DNA of 64,000 nucleotides from Leucocoprinus leucothites (lineage: Eukaryota > Basidiomycota > Agaricomycetes > Agaricales > Agaricaceae). Shown here piece after piece: positions 25,478 to 37,621 of the stretch; position 1 is the stretch's first letter, and every line of letters begins with the position of its first letter. The notes below the pieces were generated by a model that did no database searches, was not told the origin of the DNA, and was given only the letters and a program-made list of their open reading frames with translations. The stretch covers positions 1,736,001 through 1,800,000 of the forward strand of contig JAACJO010000007.1 in assembly GCA_013368445.1 (NCBI GenBank), in the 5' to 3' direction. The position numbers were made by a program, and so were the translations under genes.

Positions 25478-28400
25478 ATGGCAGACCTCTCAGCCCTCCT
25501 TAATGCCTCCAAGAACCTTACATCTCACCTGTCTAGGCCAGATTTACCGTCGGTGAACCTCTCGCTAGACCAGATTGAAGCCCAGTCGCGTCGTCTCGTC
25601 TCGCGGCAGCCGGGAACTTCAACAGATGTAGACCGAGCGTATGTACCCATCCTTACAAGTCATAAAAACAAGCCAACAATCACATTTGCAGGAACTTTCT
25701 TCTTGCGCAGGCGCATGTCGATGCTCCTGCTTTATCGAGCTCCATTGCCCATCTGAATACTGCAACGACGTTCACGCCTTTACAGGCGCTCCAGGACACT
25801 GATGTTGCAGGCTACCTACGTCATGCTCATGAACAAAATCTTATTTCTACCATTGAGGAGGGTAGGAAAGAGACCCAGGAGGAGTTTTACCGTGTACTTG
25901 AGGAGCGGAGCCAGAGAGATTGGGAAGCAAAGAAGAAGCGCGTCTTTGAGGAGCTTGGAGGTCGTGTGGGTGGCGAGAACAAGGGTGCTGTTGAGCTTAA
26001 GAAGAGCACACATGGAAAGAACGGTCTCCTTGTGAGCTCTCTACTGGTTTCTATTAACAATCTATTGACATAGGCCCTAGGGTGCAAGTACATCTCATGC
26101 GCCGAGTCTGTCGCTTCAGATGCAGAGCAAAATGATGGCCTACGACCGCGTCGTGACCGAATTCAACGCCGCGCGTCTGAAAGGAACATCCTACCCCATC
26201 GTCCACTCACTCATCGATGCCTCTGTCTCCCTCTCAGCCTCAGATGTACGTGATATATAGCTAAGCTACTGCACCATCTAACATTATCCAACAGCCTCGT
26301 GGATACGAAACTGCTCAAACTCTCCATGTCCTCGCAAGAATCACCGACGAACCTCCAGCATTGCCACCAATCGAGCATGCTGGTGCACATATCCTCAATG
26401 CTCCACTCTTTGAACGTAAATACGCGCGAACGTACCTTGGTGACCAAGAATCTCGGGATGCAGTGGCGCTGAGGAAACAGATCGCGCGTGGCGCGAGGGA
26501 GGCTCTGGAGGAGCAGTACTGGGATGTTTTGGAGAGGACTGTACAGGCCCGACCGACGGAAGCGAGATTGGGAGGTGACCCTAGTGTGAATAATAAGGTT
26601 AGGGCCTTCCTTGCGGTTAGGTTTTACAGGAATGGAGAATGGGAGGATAGAATAGAGGTATGTTACACCTCACCTGATCTGGAGTTGGAGACTGACAAGG
26701 TGTAGTTGGTGGCAGGTCAACCCATCTGGGCCAAACTTTTCTTCTTGGTACGAACGGGCCATGTCCATGAGGCTTTGCAAGAGGCTCTACAGAACCAGCA
26801 AGTCATAGAGCACAGGGAAGCTAGCTTCATCAGCCACTTTAAAACATGGATCGAGTCTCCCGAGCGAAAGCTGCCAAAAGCGCATAGGGATCACCTCCAA
26901 GCTGTATACAATGCGCACATGTTGCATTCGTCAAGTGCTGATCCGTTCAAACTCGCTTTGTATAAGTTGATGGGCAAACTTGAGCCTGCGAGGAGGAATG
27001 TTCCTCAGGTAACGACGACGACGGAGGATTGGTTGTGGTTCCAGCTGGCCATGGTATGTATCGATTTTGCTCTGCTATTTGGAGTGTAGCTCATTGAGTG
27101 CAGATTGACGAAGACGAAGAGGGCGGTCTTCGCGCTCTCGCTGAAGTCTTGCTTGGTTATGGGGAACGCCACTTTGATGGTGCCCCTGGTCAACAACGTG
27201 GTAGGCGAATCTGGCCCAGTGTGTTACTTATCTGTGGGCAGTTCGAGCGGGTAAGTGAATATCTTCATCTCATGTGCCTGTGTCTAACTGCGTGTCCAGG
27301 CCGTTGCTGCGCTTTGGGAGAACAGTGAAACGGAAATTGAAGCTGTTCACCTGGCCATTGCATTGGCATACCACGGTCTCCTACGCGTTCCTTCGCGCTC
27401 GGAAACTTCAGACGTTACTCCTCGTACGTACGTTTCCTGTATTCAAGCTTCTCGACCTAAAAGCTTTGTTTAGTCTCCCTATCACCTTCTTCACCCCCTG
27501 CCCTGAGCCTCTCGACCTTGATTTGGCGATATGTTCGTCAATTTGTCAAGATGGATGCAAAGGAAGCGTTACAATACGTGTATACCGTCTGTCTCTCAGC
27601 GGATCAAGGCGAAGTCGGCAAAGAACAGGTTGAAATTGCTTGGGAACTCGTGAGGAGGATTATTGTCCTTGCCAATAGTGGCCCAGCATGGGAAGAACTT
27701 GTTGGTGGATTCAGAGCTGACGGTTCACGATTCGTACGTATACAAAAAGCTCATTCGTTACAGGACGCGTGTTGACGCTTTTTTACTCAGAGTGGAGTCA
27801 TTGAACAAGGAGCACCGCTTCTTCGTCTGACGGATGCTAAGCAGTACAACGAGCACATCCTCATTCGTGCAGCACGCAACTCGGAAGAAAATGATCGTCT
27901 CTCCGAGGCCATTAAACTTTACAACCTCGCAGGAGATTATGGTACCGTTGTAGCGTGTCTCGCTACGGCACTAGGCAACACTATCGCCCAGTCAGGTCCA
28001 GACGAAAAAGCACGCAGCATTGAACGAACAGCAAATGAAATCCTACGTCACTACGAACGCACCAACAGAGCTGTGGGCAAAAATCGTGACGCTGTGGTTA
28101 AGTTACTCAAAATACGGGAAGCGATTGAGGCCAAGGCGAATGGTAGGCCCGAGGTTGCGCTGGAGGTGTTGGAGAGTACGGATTTGGTGCCGGTGAGTGG
28201 AGATGTGGCGAAGATTACGAAGAGGGCGGAGGAGTTTAAGGAGTTGCATGAGAGTGTGCAGAGGAATTTGCAGGTGTATTTGCCGTTGACGATGGATGCG
28301 CTTGCGGGGGTGCATCAGAAGGTGAAGAGTACGATGGTAGCAGATGCGACGAGGCAGATGGTATGTGTTTTTGTTTTTATCTGTTGGGATGAAGAGAGGT

Positions 28401-28544
28401 TTAATGATAATGGGGGTGTAGACGCTCGCTTCGATTCGCACAAAGTCGAGGTCGCTTATGGTGTTTGCGGGTATACTCAAGTATCGCATGTCACCGGATG
28501 TGTACTCGTATCTCGCGCGGTTGGACGTAGAAATTGCGCTTTGA
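25478..28544 (+). CDS. NIC96: nucleoporin Nic96/Nup93, inner ring of the nuclear pore
   Basis: Begins MADLSALLNASKNLTSHL at ATG 25478 and ends VEIAL-TGA at 28542-28544, with about nine short introns. The N-terminal part (25700-26030) is helical and coiled-coil-prone (TIEEGRKETQEEFYRVLEER), as expected for the segment that binds the Nsp1 channel complex. The rest is the alpha-solenoid with family motifs: SKMMAYDRVVTEFN, LVAGQPIWAKLFFLVRTGH, TEDWLWFQLAM, RIWPSVLLICGQFERAVAAL and SEAIKLYNLAGDYGTVVACL. These match the Nic96/Nup93 signature in order and spacing. Several in-frame-looking stops fall inside introns. It converges on the SMN-like gene, with only about 90 bp between the two stop codons. 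Confidence 0.93.
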
Positions 28545-28635
28545 GTCGTTTTTGTCTTGTCTTCTTTTGCTATCTGTTTTTCTTCGTGTAATGTCCGATA
28601 TATATGTCTGGCCTAAAACCTGTACATGCTGAAAG

Positions 28636-29516
28636 CTATCGTTGTGTTGATACAAACTCTTCAACCTCCTCTTCGCTACTGCTGCCGATGTCTTGCTCAC
28701 CCTCGGCATCGAGCCCATTGGTTTCTGGTTGTGTAGGTTGAACGTGACGATGGGACTAAGGAATATGTATATGAGTGGTGAGTGAGTGAGGGGGAAGCTT
28801 GGGACATACGTGATAGATGGCTGTCCAGTAGCCGGACCAATAGCTCGCTTGTACTGCGCGTTCGAAGGCTTCGTCTTGGGAGACATGGGGCTGGGATGTA
28901 AGGGGTGTGGTATAATATGTCATGTCTTCTTCCTCCACGGCAGCGCCAAATAAACTTGCATCGTGTGTCGGAACAAAAGAGTCAAAATCGATGGGTTTTG
29001 AGTCAGATTGGCCAGCAGCAGCAGACTCTGGTGGTTCAGATTTCTTGGGAGGATTTTTAGGGGGAACGTTGTACCATCTATTTAGAAATCGTGAACTCCT
29101 CGTCGCGAAAGGAGAAATGAAAGCTGGGCAGGCACGCACAGGGGTGATTTATTCACTGGTTCTTTTTTCCAACCTTTATCTGGGCCGTGGTATGCTTCGT
29201 ATTCCTCCATGGCAGCATCCCAGGCGTTGATGAGAGCAGAGTCGTCCCAGATTTCTCCGTGTGTGAGCTCTCTGTTTTCGGAATAGTCCATGGTTTCCTC
29301 TTCGTCGTCTTGTTCTGGTTCGGGCGCTGGTGTTGGGTCATCCCAGTGCTGAGGTGGTGCGGGCGCTGTGGGCGCAGATGCTGGTGGTTGCTTTTTGTGG
29401 TTGTTGCGCTTACGCTTTTTGGATGGGGGTTGGGATTTAGAAGGGGTGGGTGCAGGGGCAGCGGCGTCGTATGGAAGAGTTATGTCGTCGTAGGAGACGA
29501 CAGGACGAGAGCCCAT
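28636..29516 (-). CDS. survival motor neuron (SMN)-like protein
   Basis: Three exons: 29516 to about 29143, then the exon beginning WYNVPPKNPPKK, then a short last exon ending at TAG 28638-28636. The N-terminal region contains GEIWDDSALINAWDAAMEEY, the Gemin2-binding helix of the SMN family. The C-terminal EAFERAVQASYWSGYWTAIYH is the YG box, the self-association helix with its alternating aromatic/small residues. Between them lies a proline- and acid-rich linker; I see no Tudor domain, as in fission yeast Smn1. The N-terminus also has a Lys/Arg-rich patch (SKKRKRNNHKK). Known role: assembly of Sm rings on snRNAs. Length is about 230 residues after splicing. Confidence 0.85.
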
Positions 29517-29691
29517 GGTCGTGGTAGTAGTGGTGAGAAAGAGAATTCCAATTCCAAGAAATACATGACGTCTAAGGGTCGTTGGAGTCTACAGTAGTAC
29601 ACACAAGCGATTAGATAGGTAATATACAATAGTTTAGATAGCACGATTCTAGGCAAGTCACACAACAACAAAGATTCTGTTTTACCAATCT

Positions 29692-30484
29692 TCGCCATCG
29701 GCCCAGCCGCCTTTATCGCGAAGAGGGCCTGAGCTGCCGAATTTTGCTTTTGAGCGAGCCTTGCGGCCGCCCAACTCTTTGTACATCTCGCGCATCTCGA
29801 TTTTGGAGGGTCTAGATGTAGGTTCTGCCTCGATGCGCCATTGTTCTTCTTTGATCTCGCGAGGGGTTTGATATCCGGAGTTGTAAGCGGATGAGGAGCG
29901 GGAGAAGGGGGTAGATGGGGGTGAGCGGTCGCGCAGGGTCTTGAGATGGATGACACGCTGTTCGAATCAGGGGCATGTCAGTGGCTGCTGGCAGGGTGCT
30001 TTTTTAGGGTTGCCCTCAGAACGTACCCAATTTTGCTTAGACTCGCGTTTAGTCCATTTCCCAGGCGGTAGGCTTTCGTCGTGAAAATTTTCTTTGCGGT
30101 AGTGCTGGAACCAGACTGTGGGTGGGTTGGTTAGCGCGGACAGGATGACTGATGGTGGGGGCTGTGGTTACCGTAGTTGATGGTCTGGCTACGATTCCAT
30201 TTTTTGGAGACTCGAGAGCATCTGGCGAGGTCACTGAGGGACAGGCGAGAAAAGATGCGCTGAGATAGGTCTGTAGGTAGAGCTCGCAAGGGGTCTGTGC
30301 GACTGCGAGTGCTGAGGTGGAGGGGTTTGGGCACTTTTCTGCCTGCAGCGCCCTTGAGAGTGGGCGAAGAGGGTCTGGTGTTTGAAGGTGAGGTTATTGG
30401 GGAAGCGACATTGACAATTTCGTCGTCGCTGTCTCTGTCCTGGGGCAAGGAGGTTGAGCGGAGGACGCTGTAGAGGAGACTCAT
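29692..30484 (-). CDS. F-box protein, likely SCF ubiquitin-ligase adaptor
   Basis: ATG at 30484, stop TAA at 29694-29692, three exons. A serine/proline-rich leader is followed by a clear F-box at about residues 62-98: LRALPTDLSQRIFSRLSL, then DLARCSRVSKKWNR. After splicing comes VWFQHYRKENFHDESLPPGK, then WTKRESKQNW, a conserved-looking tryptophan-rich segment. The tail ends with GWADGEDW. No WD40 or leucine-rich repeats are visible. Substrate is unknown. It is tandem with Dpm1, whose stop lies only 38 bp upstream of this start codon, so the promoter is unusually compact or overlaps the Dpm1 3' end. Confidence 0.8.
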
Positions 30485-30521
30485 GGTGGGGGAAAAGAAA
30501 AAAGAATGATTGTGACGTCAG

Positions 30522-31672
<1,151 letters not shown>

Positions 31673-32090
31673 ATGTCTTCGCCCCCTGTTATCCACCTCA
31701 AACACATGCCACAACATCCAACGTCGGTGCCTCAGACACCTGCTATCACGAAACTACAGTCCCTTCTACGCCAGTTTGTACGCATCACGACATCCGATGG
31801 CCGTATTTTCATTGGCACATTTACTGGAACGGATAAGCTGCTGAATATAATCCTTACAAATGCGGAGGAGTACAGGTCATCTCGCTTTACAGCGTATCCT
31901 TAGTGCCAGACCATGTTACTTATTTGTTGTTGTTTTTTGTAGAGTACAAGGTTCGGATGAGCTGCCGGATGGTCGATATGTTAGCCTTGTTATGATTCCT
32001 TGGCGGCATATTACGGGTGTAGAAGCCCCTGCTCGTTGGTTGGAAGGTCGAAATCAGGTGGCTTCTCCGGACATGTCAATGTATTTCTAG
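31673..32090 (+). CDS. LSm-domain protein, NatC auxiliary subunit type (Naa38/Mak31-like)
   Basis: Two exons joined at GAGTACAG/AGTACAAGG (intron about 31876-31942), about 115 residues. An unstructured leader is followed by the Sm fold: ITKLQSLLRQFVRITTSDGR, then IFIGTFTGTDKLLNIILTNA (Sm1), and after splicing YVSLVMIPWRHITGVE (Sm2). The Sm2 motif lacks the RG pair used for RNA binding by canonical Sm/LSm proteins, having a P-W-R-H-I sequence instead. That is the pattern of Naa38/Mak31, which sit in the NatC N-terminal acetyltransferase rather than on RNA. A poly(A) signal AATAAA lies 18 bp after the stop. Confidence 0.78.
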
Positions 32091-32107
32091 TCTAATTTAT
32101 TGGAATC

Positions 32108-32113
32108 AATAAA
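32108..32113 (+). terminator. AATAAA polyadenylation signal of the Naa38-like gene
   Basis: A perfect AATAAA hexamer 18 bp downstream of the stop codon at 32088-32090. It marks the end of the host-gene block. Confidence 0.5.
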
Positions 32114-33289
32114 ACTTTTCTTTGTGTATCAAGATACTTGGCAGATTGTAGTGTGGAGTGAAATAGTGATAGGCTGATCAGCCTTACCTAGTTCACATGG
32201 TGAATCATGGACTAATTAGCACCTAAGGTTCCCAGATGGCCTCTTTGAAATTAGAAGTGCTGGCTCTAATTAGAGTATGTTGTTGCTATGTCCCATACCA
32301 GAGGAATAGAGAGAGAACAGAATTGGGAGGCAAGCTAGTGTGAGAGTAGAGTCAAGGCAAGTGAAGCTATTCAGTGCTTGATAAGGGGTTTGATGTTAGA
32401 AAGGTGTGGGAGAGAACTGAATAGATGTGATAATTTATGGCATTTTGCTAGTATACCTGAGACAGAACAGTACAAGAGCATAGAATAGATATATAGAAAG
32501 GGCAGGAGACAAGATGAAGGAGATAAAGGGAGAAGATGCAAGGGAACATAGTGAGAAAGGGTGTTATAGTGATGCTGGCCCAGTCCTAAGCTGGCACAAT
32601 AAGTATCAGATTGATCTTGTCAAAGGGGACTCCTTCTCAGTAAGCAACAAAGTTGTTTACTAAGTCAAGAGTATAATACAGTGATTATAGGGATAAAGAC
32701 TTCAGTATTTGAGAGCTTAAAGACTTAAGTTCAATTTGACTTTGTTTAGATAAAGGCTCATATTGAGTCTCCACCTAACCAAGGAGAAACATTGTTTCTC
32801 CTTGGTAGATGTTGACAGCTTATGTACAATACAAGTCTGTATCTAAGTATAACTAGGGCTAAGGGCTTCTAATAAAAGAAGAGAAGTGTACAGCTTCCTT
32901 AACTCTAATTAGACTATATAAGACATGATCTATCAAAGAAGTTTTAGAACTTCTTCTAAGGAAGTTCTTCTTTGATCATCTGACCAGATCACATGCAAGT
33001 CCAAATATAAATCAACTATATTTAACAATCACATGTCAAACACAGATATATGAAACCAAACAAATATTAATAAGTTATAATGAACAAGAACAAATGAGAC
33101 AAAATAAGTTAAGAAAATATAAGGGCAAATAGAGAGAAAACATAATTGCAATATTACTTGAGTAAAGCTAATATCAACTTTGTATTGTAAAGGAAGCAAA
33201 TGCTAAATATAATCAATATACATAACATTATCCCTTTCATAGCTAAGATGTCCACATCTTAGTAACTATCTAAGTCACTAAGGTAAATT
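32114..33289. other. AT-rich gene-free strip at the border of the transposon block
   Basis: Composition becomes clearly AT-richer immediately after the Naa38-like gene and no coding region can be supported. The only structure I see is a perfect 13-bp inverted repeat with 3-nt spacer (32778-32806, accaaggagaaac/gtttctccttggt) and a looser inverted repeat at about 32933-32976. It is probably degenerate transposon or intergenic DNA. Confidence 0.4.
32778..32806. repeat. perfect 13-bp hairpin
   Basis: Arms 32778-32790 and 32794-32806 are exact reverse complements around a 3-nt ATT loop. It could be a remnant of a terminal inverted repeat element or an RNA hairpin; no flanking duplication was found. 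Confidence 0.5.
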
Positions 33290-34435
33290 ACCTTCACTGT
33301 TTATGTTGTAGTTGGCCTTATCATCAAAATAAGGTTTGAGATAGCTGTCTTCATATGGGGGTGTAGGAGGCACATCTCCTCCATAGATGCAAGTAGTCCA
33401 ACCATGATAGGGACATCTATTCAGACTACATCCTTGATAGTTTGGATGGGAGGAATAGACTGAGGTCTGGAAATGACCATATTGGCATCCTCATGATGTG
33501 GGTTTATGGCTTCATCTCAGTATAAAAGGAGGGTTGTAAGTTGGGCCAAGAGCAGTGGTATTAATAGCTGAGGATGTTGGATTATGTTGTTTGGATAAAA
33601 GTCTGACAGCATCAGTGATAGGGGTGCAGTGGTTGCTGGTTGGTATACTGGGCTGTCTGAGCTGTACTCTGGGAGGCCTGGTGATGGACTGCAGAGCAAG
33701 AGCCTTGGTGGCATTGACTCTGTTAGTAATGGATAGTGCTGCCAGGGCAACTGAGGGTAAGTCCTGTCTAGCAATTCCTTTATAAGGATTTTGGAAACAA
33801 TACTTGGCAAAATGGCTGGGGGCAAAAGTGTTGCACTAGGTGTAATGATATCCTGGGCAAAGCATCCTGATATGACCCACTCCATGACATATGTTGCAGG
33901 TTCTACTAGAATGTTCAGTTTGAGTCATGTCTCAATTGGTATTTTGAGAAGGCTTGTTAGTAGGTGTTGGAGGGGGTATATATGGTAATATGGCATTGTG
34001 TGTAGCCACATCATCATGTTGCTTGAGGTTTGACACTAGGAGCAGGAGTTTCTCCTTTGTCAGTAGCTCTGGGATGCTCAGAATACAGTGAATGACTGTC
34101 TGAAGCTTGTTGACAGTTGAGTGTAGCAAAGTAATTTCTGTCTGGGTCAGTGTGTTGGATATGTCTGACAATGTTCGGAGTATAGGGACCCTGAGGGATA
34201 TGGCATGCCAGGTCACCAATGTAGAAGTATATCTCTTCCTGGAGATGATTGTACTCACTTCTTGCAGAAGCAAGAGCATCAAGGCAATTTCCAATGTTGT
34301 AGATATATGAAGTGAGTCAAGGATTGCTGCCATAGGTGGACAGAAAGTCAATGGCTGTTTGTTCTTGAAAAAATGCATGTTGTAAGGTGGTGTTCTCCTG
34401 ATAGGGTGAAGAGTTTTCACTCTAAATGTCTCCAC
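33290..34435 (-). pseudogene. decayed gag-like zinc-knuckle frame
   Basis: One minus-strand frame runs from about 34435 to about 33290 with a few in-frame stops: TGA just after NKPSQNTN near 33932, TAG near 33838, and more near the 3' end. After the first stop it encodes CNICHGVGHIRMLC, a perfect C-x2-C-x4-H-x4-C zinc knuckle. About 20 residues on is a second, partial one (C-x12-C, SHFAKYC). The upstream 160 residues are Leu/Thr/Ile-rich and helical-looking, like a nucleocapsid precursor. The arrangement suggests the gag of an LTR retroelement or a related zinc-knuckle protein, but no polymerase is adjacent. Specific family unknown. Confidence 0.5.
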
Positions 34436-36200
34436 CTGTACTATCTATAGCAGAGGTAGGGGGGTTTTGTTCTTGTGGTGGGGCAAGATCAACACTTTTC
34501 TTGACTTTGTTCTCATCATCAATAGTATTGGAAGGAGTAAGAGTAGAGGGCAATTCTGTCAAGATTTGCAATTGCTGGCACTTATTAAGTGTGCAAAAGC
34601 TACAGAGAGGTTAGTTGTTGGCTTCAGCATATGTGCTGTGCCCTTCTGATATTGCATCAGCTGATTTGGTCTACAAGAACAATAACAGACAGTGCAAATT
34701 GGAATTCAGCACTGAAGGAATAATGGTGTGGCACAAAAACCAAAAATAAACAAGAAATACTGATATTTTCGCAATTTCACACTTAGTATTATAAAAGAAT
34801 AATGCTATATCTAAGAGCTCTATAGTGTGTTAGTGGTGTAGCTACAAAGCTACTTACTAAGAAGTAATATGGTCAACCAATACAGCAGGCAAGACTGGTA
34901 ATCTAGTCATTAGCTACATGGGTATAAACCTGTAATGTATTTTAGGCATTATAAGTAATAGAAAGCATTGCTTAACCCTTATGTTATGGGACAATCATTT
35001 GGATAGCCTCTGAAGGCACTCTCAATCCTTGCATAACCTTGCAAGGGCATCTGAATCCTTCCTGGGACAATCTAAGGCTGATATAAGGATTGTACAAACC
35101 TTGAATACTTCAGTAAATCTTGTGAGAGCCTGTGAAGGTAAATGTAAGCCTTTGGTGAAGATTGCAAGGTGTACATAAGTATCATTAATTACAATTGTTG
35201 TCAGGTTGCTTAGCTGATTCAGTACTTAATGGTGAGGCTCGATGGAGCACAATCTAGATGGATACAAGACTCTTTTGTCAGCTGGATGCATGGTCCAGTG
35301 GCTAGTACAGTCTGCACAACTCTAGGTGGGTACTGGATTTGGGCTGAGTCTGAAGACTTGCCAACTCACTGACCTAGATAGCCTGAGTTCTGAATTTCTA
35401 ATATAATATATTCCTAGAATGTACAGGTAGTGTGATTAGTATATGTCCAAACTGGGTGTCCATTGCCCCAGTTCATTGCTACCATACAGTACACATAAGC
35501 CATAGAGTTACATGTACAATCAAAATTCACTAAGTTCTCAGATTACCAAACATATACAAACAACATCACATGTGTATTTGTGATCACAAAGCTCATTGCC
35601 TTTCTCTCATGTTCCACCACCACTATTGTCCCTATCCCTCGTGTCCACTTGCTCAGTAGTATCTACACCTGAGCTTTCTTGTGCACTCCAAGATAAGTCC
35701 TTAACTCAGTGTGCCTTCTTGTAAACCTTATTGTCATGACAGCTCGGCAACCTGGATGTGCTGGACAGCTTCTTGTGTCAAACTCTCAGACAGTAAAGTG
35801 GAATTTATCACTGTAGTGGTGGGTGGGTAGGTGAACATTTATCCATTACATTATTGGTGTCCTGATGCTGTTGTTTCACCAGAACCAGAGTCTGGATCCA
35901 ATATCTTTGAAGGTATACTACTGTGGTGTGTATTAACCCTACCTCAGGTTTCTGCCCTTTGCTCACCCCCACTAGTTCTTCAGTTCAGCATCTACTTTAT
36001 CCTGATTGTGCTGTCAATAGTTTATTATTTGCTGTTGGTGTAGTTTGATTATGTAATTATATTGTATCTAATATTGATATAAATAATATATCTTCTTTAT
36101 ATAATATTTGAATGTTTGGTTTAAATATTCAATATGCCTGAATACCTATATTATTTATGATTGACATAAGTGGATATTGTTCTGAACCTTGGAAGATAGT
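34436..36200. other. AT-rich region without supported genes
   Basis: Only short frames are present (for example 34426-34614 + and 35831-36043 +), with no motif I recognise. The texture (many short imperfect repeats of the 'aatccttg' kind at 35020-35180) is that of old transposon DNA. Nothing further can be supported. Confidence 0.35.
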
Positions 36201-36379
36201 GGAAATGTTCTCAACCTTTTGATCTCTTGAAACATTATAAGGTTTCACATGATGATTGACCTTCCTGATATTTGGTGCTGGCCCAAGGTTCACAAGGATA
36301 ACCAGGCATTAGAGTGCATTTTGGGCCTTACAAGGTTAAATCCTTTTTGCTGATGGTACAGCTGTCCACTGTTGTGAAC

Positions 36380-36450
36380 TGTTCCAGGGATTTGAACCCT
36401 TGACTTCAGGACACCACCATCACCAAATTACTGCTTTGGGACTCAAGAAA
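36380..36450 (-). repeat. tRNA-like (pol III B-box) sequence, possible SINE head
   Basis: On the minus strand 36398-36388 reads GGTTCAAATCC, matching the RNA polymerase III B-box consensus. A weak A-box-like stretch (AAGCAGTAATTTGG) lies about 30 bp upstream. Acceptor-stem pairing fails, so this is not a functional tRNA gene. A tRNA-derived SINE is possible, but I see no second copy or A-tail in the window. Confidence 0.25.
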
Positions 36451-36596
36451 AACCTCTACACTGAAAACAATCTGAACAATCTAAAAATAAGGTCCAGGGT
36501 CTAGAACTGGATCAGAAGGATCAATGGACTGGTTAACAGACAACAATCCATATTTTCCACATGTACAAGACAAGAACCTAGCTACTCCACTGCTTA

Positions 36597-36966
36597 GCTG
36601 TGAAGGGCTTGAGGGGAGCCTCTGGGACAAATGTCACTAGAGGTTGAGTAGTAGGCGTCTGGGATGAAACATCACCAGATGTTAAGGGGAGAGGGCCAGG
36701 AGACTGAAAGTCATCCCAGGGAGGACTAGAGAACCTGCACACATTGCAGGGATCATTGTATGGGTCAAGATGGTCATCGTCAGCCATCTTGGCAATATTG
36801 AGCTCATCATCAGATATGGCAGCAGACTCAGTTTTGAGTGATGCAAACTAATTTGCAGTGTTCTTAGACTTTTGTCTACCCATAATACTGTAGATAAACA
36901 ATGTATAAAGACCTCAAAGCAATAACCAACTTTCAATGGTGGTGGTAAGAGGACAAGGAAGGGATG
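36597..36966 (-). mobile_element. ORF1-only non-LTR element, copy a (5' fragment)
   Basis: The minus-strand 5' end CATCCCTTCCTTGTCC is at 36966. A leader similar to the other copies is followed by ATGGGTAGACAAAAG and the beginning of ORF1 (DDDHLDPYNDPCNV, FQSPGPLPLTSGDV, APLKPFTA). It is interrupted by an in-frame TAG shortly after the ATG and truncated at about 36597, where similarity to copy d (56665) stops. It abuts a reverse transcriptase fragment at its 5' side. Confidence 0.7.
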
Positions 36967-37621
36967 ACCAACATCTGTGTTATGGGCATTAGACAGAAAT
37001 GTATTCCACATGAATTGTGTGGAGCGGCCTATGAGATAATGGGAGAAGAAATTTACAAGTTGAGGGGTGAACCCCTGGTGTCGCAGAATGTTAATAAGGA
37101 TATCATGGTTTAGAGAGGGGAAGAATTGGGTGATATCAAAAGCACAAACACTTGTAATCATACCTTTGGCCCATCCAGCCCAAATAATATGAGTGAAGAA
37201 AACACCTGCATCCTTGGTAGAACATTGAATGACTCCCCCCCATTTGGTTTGGGTAGAGAGCTCCAGTTGAGACTGCTTCAAACTGCATTTGACACATGAT
37301 CATCTTCCCATTAAGTTTTCCTAAAGTGTTTAGTAGAACAATGGGTTGAAACACTTTAGGGGTATCATAGGCCGGTTTATTCAGCTTGGGAATGATGATA
37401 GAGACTAAGTCTTTGAAGTGACTTGGCCAATGAGAGAGATGTACATATGTGTTAGCAATGAGAATGATATTCTTGAGACAGTTGTTAATAGTGACTATAG
37501 ACTTCAAGTATCTCCAAGATATGTGGTCGGGGCCAGGTGCTGAGGAATTAGCACAAGATGAGAGTGATTTGGTTAATTTGAGAGCAGAGAAGTCTGCCCA
37601 AGAATGAGTAGGGAGGGGTTT
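36967..37621 (-). pseudogene. LINE reverse-transcriptase fragment
   Basis: Minus-strand frames carry SSCANSSAPGPDHISWRYLK, FKDLVSIIIPKLNKPAYD, IVLLNTLGKLNGKMIM and the polymerase motif A region CAFDITQFFPSLNHDIL. It aligns with the reverse transcriptase of the long LINE at about 59640-60300, but lacks motifs B and C and everything beyond. It is wedged exactly between the 5' ends of two oppositely oriented ORF1-only copies (36966 and 37622). Several frame changes show decay. Confidence 0.75.

Noticed and set aside
36388..36398. Functional tRNA gene at the B-box
   Set aside because: The acceptor arms do not pair and the A-box is poor; kept only as a possible SINE head.
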